DNA from: Ligula intestinalis
Taxonomy: Eukaryota > Platyhelminthes > Cestoda > Diphyllobothriidea > Diphyllobothriidae
Length of the DNA stretch: 64,000 bases
NCBI GenBank assembly: GCA_036362985.1
Contig: JAYGXS010000010.1
Location: 12,685,499-12,749,498 of the forward strand
Reading direction: 5' to 3'
The notes under the pieces are model-generated. The model was given only the letters and a program-made list of their open reading frames with translations. It was not told the DNA's origin and did not search any database. The position numbers were made by a program, and so were the translations under genes. The number at the start of each line of letters is the position of its first letter. The first letter of the stretch is position 1. Of the stretch, positions 54,040-64,000 are shown one piece after another.

Positions 54040-55249
54040 GTAAGTATTTTGTGAAATATAAAGAAGCCCCAAAGTTCACATAAGCGTAAATCAACTGAAT
54101 GTTACTAAACGCTATTCAGTATGGTCTATATGTATTGCATTCTTTAAATTGCTGTCCATAATCTAAAATTCCAGATCTTGGTTCATGCAAATACTATCTG
54201 TGTATGACTTCGCCAATTAAATTAATTTCCACCTAAAATACGTAGATATTCGTATTCCACGAAACTCAACAAAGAGGATTTTTAACCTTTTTCAGTCTCC
54301 AGAACAGGGCTGAGCCTAAGGCTAGTTCTCTGCGACGAAAAACGCATTAGGATGCCCAGGATCGCAGAGTCTATTACGCCTGCCAGCCTATCAAAAACCA
54401 CTCGTACACAAATTTCCTGATGCTAGAGCTACTTCAGTTAAAGTTTTTTTACTTCTGCTCAATAAGGAATGAGAGGAGTAGTGCTAGTATCTCATCTCTA
54501 TTTTGCAAAGGACAAATAAGATCCTAAACTTCAGAATGCATAATAATACGGCAAATAAAAACCCCCGCTAAGTATGCCACCATACCAACTTTGAACTATC
54601 CTAAGCCTTCAACATTTCACAAAACAGCATCTGAAGCTCTGATTCAGTTAAGACTGTAATGAACATTCCTAAACTGACTTCAGAACGGGAACTTGGCAAG
54701 GCAGGAGAAATTTGGTGTCAGCCTCGTATCAGGTATTCTAGTATCAAAATTAGGTCTTGTGCATTAAGGGGACGAACGACAACGCTCCCAATCATCTCTA
54801 CATCCAATTATCTGCAAAAAGGCAACAATTTATGATATTGAAAAGTCGTGCTGGCAAATATCGTTTTCGGTCATTCATCGTCAGGCATCGTCAGTACATG
54901 ACATGGTTCACAATGCTCATTTTTAATTTGCAAAACTGCCTACTTATTTTGTGGCAGTAAACAATTAACTTTTGCTGCTTTGATGTCGGCTGTGTCGCTG
55001 ACCACAAACGTCCATTCAGAAATAACTTTCGCACCGAACGGAAATGTTTAGTGGCATACGATTATGTTTAACAGGGTAGGTTGTGTTATGCCCCACTAGG
55101 GTACGACACAGTCCATTTACATATAACACAGCATCCACCACAGACATTTTTCATGGCAAGTAAACAGAAATTTATAGAAAGATGCAGACACCAAAATATG
55201 TTTAAAATGTTGTTTAGTAATGTGTTTGTCGAAGTTTAGATGCATAAAA
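54040..55249. other. No recognisable gene
   Basis: AT-rich; short ORFs only. Possibly the intron after the exon at 53823. Confidence 0.4.
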
Positions 55250-55430
55250 CATTATACACTTGACTCTGATTAGAGGGGTCGCGGGTTGCGAGCTCGAGTG
55301 TGGCAGCAATTTGAGCGGCAAAACTAGAGTTAGGTATGACTAACTAACGACAGCTTACGAGCCAGAAATTGTTATCCTAGTGTTCCCTGCCTTTGTCGGA
55401 AATACCTAAACATAAATTACGATTTAAAGC
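55250..55430 (+). repeat. tRNA-derived SINE, copy 1 (decayed head)
   Basis: Shares with 56525-56700 the order: tRNA-like end (gtcgcgggttgcgagc, from B box ggttcga), tggcagc, actagagttaggtatgact, ctgcctttgtcggaaatacc and aagcataaat or aacataaat. The tRNA A box is not readable here. Confidence 0.65.
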
Positions 55431-55639
55431 ATTTTTTTCCCGGTAAAAATTTGAGGCAGGGGACAGCGGCATAATACATTTGTATGAATAAATGTCAACA
55501 GAGCTCATCAACTACTTCCTTTCTTCGCATGAATAACGAAGAAATTAGAAAACACATCAATTTTTATTACTGGCAAAAGTTAAGACCCTGAGATGCACGC
55601 ATTTCTGGGTCATTACCCTTGATCAGTCAGAATTACTTG

Positions 55640-55745
55640 ATTTAAGTATAGCTGCAGAAACTGCCGCTACACTCGAGTTTTGAACCTGGGACCAGTGAGC
55701 TAGAGACGACCGTCCTATCCACTGAGCCACCAGGTCCATGTCTTG
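55640..55745 (-). repeat. tRNA-derived SINE, second type
   Basis: The minus strand reads ggacctggTGGCTCAGTGG, an A box matching TRGYNNANNGG exactly, then atag and, after about 35 bases, cccaGGTTCAAAACTCgag as B box. After the tRNA-like part, tgtagcggcagtttctgcag follows. The tRNA-like body is nearly complete, but an acceptor stem does not close, so SINE rather than tRNA gene. Confidence 0.6.
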
Positions 55746-55774
55746 CTAGTTTTTCGATCGGGATTAAATAAGTA

Positions 55775-55939
55775 CATGAGTGTACTCCGATCTCACCCAG
55801 GATTCACCAATCCTGGCTTGTTTCGTCTGGCGAGTAACATAATTTTCTAGTTGAGTAAAGAAGTGGAAGTATCCACAAATTTGCCAGGCAAAACAAGCCA
55901 GGATTGGTGAATCCTGGGCGAGATCTGAGTACACTCATG
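55775..55939. repeat. Inverted repeat, 165 bp, beside PLE G
   Basis: Arms 55775-55831 and 55883-55939 pair over about 55 bases (gagtgtactcc, ctcacccaggattcaccaat, cctggcttgttt), with a spacer of about 50. It stands at the 3' side of the minus-strand PLE G, where the fold-back architecture predicts inverted ends. Confidence 0.85.
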
Positions 55940-56089
55940 TTCAAGAAAACACATAATTTTGAATTTTCACAGAATGACAATAGCCAGGTCATCGTAGCGG
56001 GGCGCATGGTCAATAGTAATGCCAACTTTAAATTTGTGAATAAAAGTTGGGAGGAGAATTGACATGAATAAAAGTGTGGTATGCATTTA

Positions 56090-56505
56090 CTAGGGCAATG
56101 GACAATTAACCACATGGTCTAATAGCTTACATAGGTCGGGTTTCTCCTGCCGTATGTTGGTTGCTTCCATGTAACGCAAGGTCGGGTTTGCTAGTGCGCG
56201 AACAATAACTCGGCAAAATGTGTTCATGTCAATGGAATGACCGCTGTCTAACAAGTGTTTTGTAATGGAAGACAGTGGAACTTTGTCTTCTTGTTTCAAA
56301 AGCCAAGCAGGCTAATGATCAGCATTTTTGGTCGTTAGTTGCGTTTGCGTACGGCCAATGCACTTGTATTCGCAAGTTACTGAAACTTCATAAGTAATAT
56401 TAAAAATAGTTGCCTTGCAAAACACACTTTGAGGTGTACAAGATGGCAATGGCATCAACCAGGACAGGTACATTGTGATACGAATAGGTGTAAGATTATC
56501 TACCA
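56090..56505 (-). mobile_element. Penelope-like element relic (family G), GIY-YIG
   Basis: On the minus strand SVTCEYKCIGRTQTQL (frame 56312-56506) is a GIY-YIG core (CxC-KYIGRT). In the next frame KVPLSSITKHLLDSGHSIDM, then NPTLRYMEATNIRQEKPDLC (56090-56299), gives the rest of the domain and the C-terminal helix of PLEs. RT is not visible upstream, where a SINE begins at 56525. Confidence 0.7.
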
Positions 56506-56524
56506 CTGTACATTTTCGATCTTA

Positions 56525-56700
56525 AACCCACAAGACAATGGACCCGTAGGACAAAGATTAGGGCGCTTGAGTCTGATCAAAGCGGTCGTGGGTTCGAAAC
56601 TGGAGTGGGGCAGCGATGGCGGCGGCAACACTGGAGTTGGGTATCACTATCTGACGACGGCTACTCCTGTCTTTGTCGGAAATACCGAAGCATAAATAAT
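56525..56700 (+). repeat. tRNA-derived SINE, copy 2
   Basis: tRNA-like head: gattagggcgcttgagtct, gatcaaagcggtcg, tgGGTTCGAAACTgg (B box). After it comes the same body as 55250-55430 and the end cggaaataccgaagcataaa. Confidence 0.7.
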
Positions 56701-56824
56701 ATATTACAAATATTATAAGCAGACTTTCATACGTTACTTTACTACTACAGTTTGTCAAGGAGGGTTTGCGGTATGTTACCTCTTGTGTGCCTATGAAGGA
56801 ATAGAGAATTTTGGAATCCGATAA

Positions 56825-56890
56825 GCGTAAGGCTTAGTGAGTAACGTCAGATTAGCTTCAGGTTCGAGCTTTTGAACTCTCCAATTTGAT
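56825..56890 (+). repeat. tRNA-like fragment
   Basis: AAGGCTTAGTGAG resembles an A box and cAGGTTCGAGCTTTTG a B box at tRNA spacing. Too decayed to assign. Confidence 0.35.
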
Positions 56891-58029
56891 TCCACTTTGA
56901 GTCGCGTTCAATTGTAGCAAATTGCATTTTTGCTTCTTTCGCAATTATCACGCTTTTTTGCCTTGCTATATGGTAGCTTTTCGCAATTCTTTTATCCATT
57001 AATATATGCTTTATCCTGCTACATTTCATGTTTTCTCTTCTGTTTCCTCGCATTTCGCCCATTTCTATAACTTCTATTACCGCCGATCCCGTATTACAAT
57101 ATCTGGGGTTTTTGGTTAGTTTGATGATCACAATCATAGCTCGCTACTCGCATTTGACACTAGTGTTGACCAATGTAGCCCACATCCAAACCCTTGACTG
57201 CCAATAACCATGAAAACAAGTGCCCTCGGTGCTCGAGGGGAGGCAGATCTCAAAATCATTTTTGCGCGTTTATTTTCTACGGCTACACAGAATGCGCTAT
57301 TGCATTCCTGTTGCCAGAATAATTCATTTAGCTGTGGTCACCACCGCACCTAACAGAAGTCAGTCGACTAAGGTACGTTTGAAAGGAACTCCAATATTAG
57401 ATTTATGTGTAATTTCAGCCTGTACCACTATATGACATTGGGTCCGCATTGTTTTTTGACATCAACCAAGTCAGAATACTCACTCAATTTTGCATGGTTA
57501 TAACTAACGAAATTCGTAAAGGCGACATCTCGTTTGCTTCTATGTCTAAAGTGTACTGCCGACATTCACTTAGCTTTAATTTATCAATTAGACGTGGGCA
57601 CTTTCAGTTCACATTTGTTATACTGAGACTAGAATTAATGATCTAAATATGATTAGATTTTAGCATGTGTGGCCGTTTGACTTTTTTGCTCTCAATTCAT
57701 GTGAGAATTGTTTAAAAGTACATCAATTTCCGTATTTGTCTCATTCTCTGTCGATTATTCTCTCTGTGCTTGTGTAACCTACGATTACGCCGTCATCTGT
57801 AAACAACGATACCATCGTTTAAAGGAAACTGTATTTCAACAACAAAGGACAGCTGTAGAGTACGACTAACACATTGAGTTTAATGTTGACCCAGTTTCAG
57901 AGTACTTATAAAATGGAGAAATAGCTCTCCGTATGAGAAATATTGCTTTCTTGTCAACCATAAGCTGACCTGTACTTGACCCTCTAGCCGAATAAGATGT
58001 ATGTAAATCTCCCCTGTTATCGTTCACAG
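56891..58029. other. No recognisable gene
   Basis: AT-rich with short ORFs on both strands; nothing recognised. Confidence 0.4.
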
Positions 58030-58240
58030 TCTTACATCAAACATGCCTCTAACTCGAAAACCTTGTAGACGATGGGTTTGCAATCGAAAAACAACCTGTC
58101 AATTCCTGTATTCCTTTTGACAGATTTCCGTTCACTTTTAATAAATCTTACAGGATGGTACCATTTTGATTCGTAAAAGGAGTCAGTAAAACTGCAACTA
58201 CCCCTCTTCATGAGACATGATAGGATAGTGGTAGCGATGC
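58030..58240 (+). repeat. Diverged direct duplication, copy 1
   Basis: Shares with 58735-58930, in order and with similar spacing: atgcctctaactcgaaaa, agatttcc, aaaactg, atgataggatagtggt. Confidence 0.45.
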
Positions 58241-58734
58241 ACAGTTGAGAACACTCTCTTCGTTTGTAACGTTTTAAATGAGACATAACTGCAGCAAGCA
58301 GAAGCGATTCGGTATGGACTATTTTCTATCAATCAGAACAAGCACGAACACTGAGAGCACTTATTTTTGTACTTTGATAATCTGGTATAGTAGGATACTT
58401 TAACGTGCTATTCCTCGGGGCATACGCGGGCCTTTGTTTTTTCTGCCCTCTTTTCCCTAGAGAATGGTCCTAATTGTAAATAATTGAGACTATTTTCCTA
58501 TTTCTATACCGCACTTTAATCCCTGTGCTTGGGAAAGACTGCTACCAGAGGTCATTTTCGAAATGCGGCATCGTTGCTGCGAACAATTGCAGTGTGTGGC
58601 TTATACGATCAGTTTTTTTATTTCAAATTGACAATAATTTCCCAACTGTTAACTCGCGCTTAAACCTTCACCAAAAAATTAACGTTTATTAGCGCTCGAA
58701 GCAATATGCGATGCCCCGTGTAATTTTTCTCACT

Positions 58735-58930
58735 TTTACACCAAAAAATGCCTATAACTCGAAGAAATACTATTGTAAACTAATGTGCTGCAAAGTCTAG
58801 GATTCTCGTTGAGAGATTTCCATTATTGCTTTGTAAAAGCTCGTGATATAGCAAAACTGTTATGTGCACGCTTACTGAGTAACACTGAAACCACTTGAAT
58901 TCAGGAGAGATGATTGGATAGTAGTTCCCA
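58735..58930 (+). repeat. Diverged direct duplication, copy 2
   Basis: atgcctataactcgaaga, agatttcc, aaaactg, atgattggatagtagt; offset about 700 bases from copy 1. The identity between the anchors is low, so this is an old or uncertain duplication. Confidence 0.45.
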
Positions 58931-59254
58931 TCCACAATACTTCTTTTACATGAAATTTTAGGTTTGAGATGATTCCGTTTTTTAAGTAATCATTTATTTT
59001 GAACAAATTGAATGGTATTCTATTTATTGTGTTCTTATTATATGCGGCTAGCTCAGTATTTCCTGACTGTCTGAACGATACATTGGTTTACAAAATACAA
59101 CAAATATGTATGCTTATTTATGTATATGTCGTGTATTACGTCGGTTCGATTGTATTGACCCAATGGTATTATACGTATGTAAAACCGGTGATAGCTTCCA
59201 TTTCTTCACATCAAATTGGCTTAATACTGTCTCATCAGACTATGGTGTGTGTAA

Positions 59255-60665
59255 GGTCAAGTCAAGTCAAGTTTATTAAAGGAAATATAGGCAAACGCCT
59301 TTGAACTCCCTCTTGGTACATAGGATTTCAGAAATATATCGGCAAAGCCGAACATTCCAAAGAAGTAGTTCACACAATTTTAGAAGACTGCTCACTTCTG
59401 TCAAGTAATACACTCACACTCAGTTTACACGAGCCAGCAGTGTAACTGAGGAAGAAGAGCAGACATTGAAAAAACTCCTAAGGCTGGCTCACAATTCAAA
59501 ATGGAATGTCATTTGTGGTTTTTAGGATAAAAACTGTCGCTCGTGGGGGAAGTATGTGAATGATAGGGACATGATGCTTCTGTGACTGCTGACGGCAGCC
59601 ATGGCGTCCATGAACAGTAATATCTACATCCGAAGGACCATACGAGGAGGAGACCTCGGAGTCACGAGAACGTCCTGAAGAACCGGTGATGCGACCATGA
59701 TAAGCCTTTGCTGTGCCAAGAGCCGAGGAACCCGCCACGTCGTCAGCAGTCGGTCGATACGAGAAAGGGTGTGACAGGGTCGCGTAGCCTAGGACCATAG
59801 GTGCGGTAGATGCGACCTCAGATACGATCAGCGCAGTTCACATAGTGAGCAGAGACGTCGGAGCTAGGCAATGTCTTAAGGCATTTGGTTAAGTACTAAT
59901 AATGATACTACTTAAAAATTACTAATAGTATATATTTATAGCATTTCAGTTTTTGGATTTAGAGCGCTTCAATTTTTGGATTCGGAACACTTCAGTGATT
60001 GGATTTGGAGTACTTAATCGCGACGATACTCATTAAATCGGTCTAGGTTTGCCTTAGAAACATCCACCGAAGGGGACATGACAATATCCGGAGGAAGGGC
60101 ATTCCATGCCTGGATTACCCTCTTAGAGAAAAAGAATATTCTTGCGTCAAGTCTTTCCCCAGTTACACGTAATTTGAGGGGGTGTGCTCGCAGCCTAGAG
60201 GTGGTGGCCCGCTAAAAGAAGTCATTTGTTTGGAGGCAGCAATCCTGACCACGCAACATGCGAATTGCCTGGGTTAGGTACCCACGTAGCTGCCTGTAAT
60301 CCAGAGGAAACTAGTCAAGATTTACCAATTGGGTCTCATAAAGGATGCTCCGTTGGCCTCGTACTAATTTTTTGCGCATCTTTGTACCCTTTCGAGGGTT
60401 TTTCGGTCTTTGGCTGTCCAAGGTCACCAGGCTTGGATGGCAAGTTCCAGTTGAGGTCGCACGAACGTGCCGAATACCTTGCCAAATACAACTTTGTCAA
60501 ACTTAGTAAAGGCACGCTTGATTAGATACAAGCTCGACATTGCGGATTTAGGCACTTTCACGCAGTGGAGTGATGGCTTCAGTGAAGGCGTGAACCACAC
60601 CCCTAGGCATTTATGAGCCTCTACCACTGGTAGCGGCGTATGATTCAGGTACTGCACAAAACTGA
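59255..60665 (-). mobile_element. CR1/jockey-type LINE, 3' end
   Basis: Minus strand: RT C-terminal region at 60424-60657, a decayed stretch (LERVQR, RQLRGY-like), then LKLRVTGERLDARIFFFSKR, VIQAWNALPPD and a stop at 60014-60016. About 750 bases of 3' untranslated sequence follow, ending in a short repeat, acttgacttgacttgac (complement of 59256-59270). The 5' part is truncated near 60665. The group cannot be fixed between CR1 and its relatives. Confidence 0.8.
60424..60657 (-). pseudogene. LINE reverse transcriptase C-terminal part
   Basis: Reads LNHTPLPVVEAHKCLGVWF, then SLYLIKRAFTKFDK and FGTFVRPQLELAIQAW. These are the well-known LINE motifs after the RT palm: 'LPxVxxxKDLGVxF', 'LIKRAF', 'LFxTFVRPxLEYAIQAW'. 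Downstream stops and a frameshift break the reading. Confidence 0.85.
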
Positions 60666-60939
60666 TGTACGATTATATGCCACGTCACGTCTCGCCTTAT
60701 ATTCTTTGTTCATGCAGAGCATGTGACCTAAGCAGGAATTTAATCACGCTTTCTGTTTTTTTCCTTATGCTGACAATTCAATAGTTTTATTTTGTGTAAT
60801 TTAATTTAAACGCGTAGTGCATCGACACCGTTCTAGTGCGCCGACAATTTTTATTTCGCAGAGCATGTAAGGAATCTCAAATGCAGCCAGGTTTATAGGA
60901 ATTTCCACTGAGAATATTTTAACTAGGCAAAGATCGCAA

Positions 60940-61805
60940 GATTAACAGGATTTATTTACGTCATAAAATTTCTTGGTCGCTTATTCAACTAGAGACGGTT
61001 CTTGCCTATTAATAAGATAATTAACTGTCCAATTAAGTGTCAGCCTAGAAGGATGAACCTTGATAGGTAAAGACAGTAGAAACAATAAGTCTTAGGTGTG
61101 GACGCAGGGTGACGGGATAGAGGAGCGGAGGTAGTTGTCATGAAAGCCTGCACGAGGTATTTAAGGGGAGAGGTAGGAGCCAGTTCTAAGGATAGAGAAG
61201 GCGTTAGTGGGAATGTGTTTATCGATTATTACCATGGCAATGCGAGATCGGTCACATGATATAGCGTCTTAGCGAGCCCTGTTTTCCTTCTCCGTATTGC
61301 AGCGGCCTCCGCAAGTGGCTACACAGGACAGAACACAAATTACCTAAGAGCTCAGTCATGAAGCATCCGGTGGACACAGGCCATACGGTCGACAAAAAGA
61401 CTGCATTTAATGTCGTACTTCGGGCGACGACCGGGTGCCCCATATGATTGGCGGAAGCCGTTGCAACGCAGAAAATAAAAGCAGAATTCTCTTAGCGGCT
61501 TGATCATGTGATCAATCTCGTATTGCCGTGGTGAGGATCGATAAACTCATTCCCACTCACGCCTTCTCGCCCCCTTGGAACTGACTGCTACCTTCCAATG
61601 TTGTGAATGATATTTCCCCCCTCAGTCCCGTCACCATGTGCCCACATCTAACACTAATTGTTTCTACTCTCTTTACCTATCAAGTTTCACCCATCTTGGC
61701 TGACAATTAATTGGACAGCTGATTATCGTATCAATAGGCAACAACCGTCTGTTTTTGAATAATGAGTCACAAAATTTTTGACATCGATAGATCCTGCTTA
61801 TCTTT
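60940..61805 (+). mobile_element. Penelope-like element J with inverted ends
   Basis: Plus-strand GIY-YIG remnant (61262-61540): SSVMKHPVDTGHTVD, KTAFNVVLRATTG, LAEAVATQKIKAEF and LDHVINLVLPW, the C-terminal half of the endonuclease and the PLE end. Its tail (about 61525-61803) is repeated as reverse complement at 60940-61245; for example tgataggtaa (61061-61070) pairs with ttacctatca (61673-61682). The protein part is only about 290 bases. CTTCTTCCTGGAACG follows the right end, like the sequence after other PLE ends. Confidence 0.75.
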
Positions 61806-62547
61806 ACCATGTTCGAACTTCTTCCTGGAACGCCGTGTTTCAAATAGAATATTGACTGTTCTAATATATACCTATTCATTAATTGCCATGAGTAGTCATC
61901 TGTAAATTTTAATTTAAAGTGTCATACGTTCAAGTGCATCCTTAATTCACAATTCGGTAAAAAAAATTGAAAATCATGACTTTGTGAGATAAAATTGCTT
62001 AAAGGTGAAACAACGCCTACATTCGCTTTAAGCTACTTTGTAAAATGCAGGAAGATTCTTGAGATTCTTACTATCACAAGTTCACACAGAACTTAATGTT
62101 AAAAACAATATAAGAAGAGCTCTCTTTTATGCGATATTAATGTCGCGCGGATTGTTTACTTAAATGGGAAATCAAAGATCTCAAAAATTTGATTAAATAC
62201 GCGAACCGGCCGATTGTTTTCATCAACACCTAGTGGTACCTGTGTTTTCCCGAATAAGCTTAAACACGTTTGCAGCATGTTGCAACGTTCAATATCTGCT
62301 ATGTGTGTTTTACTTTTTGCTTAAAATAACTTGTAAATTTCAATGTTTTAAGAGAATCATTTCCAAAAGTGCAACACAAAATCCTTGAATACACATAAAG
62401 ATAAATGAGGTATTTCTACTGCTTCGGTCGTTGCAATTTCAGAGTATACTAGCGTACATTAAACCGTTATCCTAAAGTACATTTTAAATTTAGGTATGAA
62501 CTTCTTGGTTTACAAAGAAATTTTAAATAAAGTTAAGCATAATTTCT
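61806..62547. other. No recognisable gene
   Basis: AT-rich; nothing recognised. Confidence 0.4.
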
Positions 62548-62940
62548 TAGGTGCATGCCAGGGACCACTCGAAACACCACGGGAGGCGACCGGACAAACA
62601 CACAGGGGTCTGAAAATAGCGCAAGCCACATTACCACGCGGTCAGCCAACGCCGTGGCCAACATGCTTATTCCGAGTGTCAGTCATGGTGTCACAAAGGG
62701 CCACGGAACGAACACACGATGGGGCGACACGGCGACAGGCAGGAGACCGACAGACGTAGAGACTGAAGACGCGGCGAGAGACACACATAGTGGCTCAAAC
62801 GTGATTGGTAGGACAGGTACACGCAAGAAATAACGGCCTAAAGATGAGGACCGTGAGCCAGAGTGTCCATTCTCTGAAGATGGGTAGACGAGACAATCAT
62901 CTGAAGCATCAGGTTTGTAATAAACCTCTCCCGGCGAATG
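62548..62940 (+). mobile_element. Possible PLE 3' end (family I)
   Basis: A GC-rich, Arg/Thr-coding block (two overlapping frames at 62496-62833) ends in CTGAAGATGGGTAGACG, ATCATCTGAAGC, AGGTTTGTAATAAACC (62875-62925). That end resembles the PLE terminal motif (CTGAAGA box, hairpin, AATAAA), followed by gctccttttt. No RT or endonuclease is visible, so the assignment rests on the end only. Confidence 0.35.
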
Positions 62941-64000
62941 CTCCTTTTTCTTCTAAACTAACTAAATACAGAGAATGTGCCTGGTATTTTAGCACCTTTC
63001 TAGTTTACATACGTTTGCTGGCCCTGTTATTAATGGTACTGATGTCCTAAGGCCGAAGTGAATCACTAACAGCTTTATTTGCCACTCAAATGGGTGTCTC
63101 GGGATTTGCATAAAAGGATGTCATGCAAGAAGTACACGAATGTAGATCTGTTTTGGCACAACTCTTAGACCAAAATAAGGCCAAATTAGCGTGTCATTTG
63201 GCGGAGTTTCATTCAACAAATAAAAGTGTGCTGCCATAAACGGGCGTATGGCAGATATTTGGCAATGAGAACTAAGTTGATAGTTCACAATCGGGCTTTC
63301 CCGAAATTAAGCACAATTTATGTGCCTGCGCTCATGCACCGGTAAAATGTTTACTTTCTTCCGCCGACAAACGTTCTCAAGTAAAACTGATCGTCTTACC
63401 TTCCTGCTCACTCCAATCTATAGAATCGTATGATGTTGTTAAAGGTGGATATTTCCATAAACATTACAGTAAGTGCAAAGATAGCCTCGAAAGGCCCATG
63501 TGTCGAATTTAAACTCCAGTTTTGATCTCCGAGGTAATCATATTTCTTCGTTATTTAGGACTACTGGACGTCCTTGCAGCCTGTTGATATTAAGAATATA
63601 CTTGGACTGTCCAATATCTTCCCCCTTATCTATTTTCAGCAGCATTATGTTAAGTCCTGCAAAATCTCGCACCCTTAGAATTTTGACAATCATCGCTTAT
63701 GTTGATTACTAGACTTTGAAGCCCATTTCACCATCAAGCATTGCAGATTGAACTTCTAAGAAGGCTGAGTCAATCTCCTTAACAAAGGAATTCGCTGCAT
63801 TATCATCTCAAAGAACTGATCTAAATTTATGCATTTGGAAGTCCAAAATTAACTTAAGATTCTCAACACGACAATCCTACCCAACTTATGAACTCTCGTT
63901 CTACCGAAAGAACTATGTTCTAGCATATTTCCCTCTGAGTCAAGTCAAGATTCTTGATCTAAACTCTATTTTTGCTGATTGAGAAAAGTTTTGCCAAATG
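62941..64000. other. No recognisable gene
   Basis: AT-rich; a 70-codon ORF at 63500-63712 (MSNLNSSFDLRGNHISS) is unsupported. Confidence 0.4.

Noticed and set aside
58999..59304. ORF with a hydrophobic start resembling a signal peptide
   Set aside because: It opens at TTG with no in-frame ATG near the leader and a stop just upstream, and its end runs into the LINE tail at 59255.
62496..62833. Arg/Thr-rich overlapping ORFs as genes
   Set aside because: Two frames open over the same GC-rich block, with a PLE-like end just downstream; more likely element-derived.
1..64000. CRISPR array, bacterial operons, phage or plasmid features
   Set aside because: No regularly spaced repeats, no ribosome-binding-site-led gene strings; splice sites, SINEs, a LINE and PLEs show a eukaryotic nuclear genome.

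Overview
This is a eukaryotic, almost certainly metazoan, stretch. It is AT-rich and has almost no long open reading frames. Scattered exon-like segments have consensus GT-AG splice borders, there is one 100-N scaffold gap (38940-39039), and transposon relics are very dense. No rRNA, operon or bacterial feature was seen, and most short ORFs are chance. The exact organism cannot be fixed. The number of Penelope-like element (PLE) families together with a CR1/jockey-type LINE and Tc1 and hAT debris fits an invertebrate; a parasitic flatworm is my best guess, held with low confidence. The window is dominated by PLEs, retroelements encoding a reverse transcriptase (RT) joined to a GIY-YIG endonuclease. 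I count at least 20 fragments from about 10 lineages. Family A is the commonest (1-165, 8960-10600, 10640-10985, 18575-18660, 19335-20985, 21911-22560, 36215-36780). The best-preserved single copy is a family B element at 41239-43289. LAYOUT: 1-8.1 kb is mostly featureless, with an RT scrap at the left edge and a tRNA-like SINE head near 6.5 kb. 8.1-11 kb holds two PLE lineages. 14.5-15.5 kb is a decayed PLE. 16.1 kb has a possible small secreted-protein ORF. 18.6-25 kb is a PLE graveyard with a (TTC)n array. 25.4-26.9 kb has a pair of 237-bp direct repeats. 28.46 kb has a possible thioredoxin-fold exon. 28.9-32.5 kb holds three PLE fold-back structures. 35.4-35.7 kb is a small hAT-type element with its 8-bp target duplication. 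36.2-37.3 kb has more PLE debris. 40.5-43.7 kb is a tandem duplication whose second unit was split by the family B PLE. 44.95-45.6 kb has exon candidates beside a mariner-like MITE. 49.5-50.9 kb is a Tc1 relic. 51.3-52.3 kb is a PLE. 53.8-54.0 kb has an exon candidate. 55.2-56.9 kb is a cluster of tRNA-derived SINEs and a PLE relic. 59.3-60.7 kb is a LINE 3' end. 60.9-61.8 kb is another PLE fold-back. HOW IT FITS TOGETHER: the recurring theme is one architecture. Several PLE copies from unrelated families are 5'-truncated and carry, at the truncated side, an inverted copy of their own 3'-terminal region, so both outer ends show the same sequence facing outward. The ends carry a compact conserved motif: a CUGAUGA-like box, a hairpin with compensatory changes, a GAAA box, then a short stem and AATAAA. 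This resembles the hammerhead ribozymes known from PLEs. CTT microsatellite often follows. Host genes are represented only by a few candidate exons whose products I cannot name with confidence.
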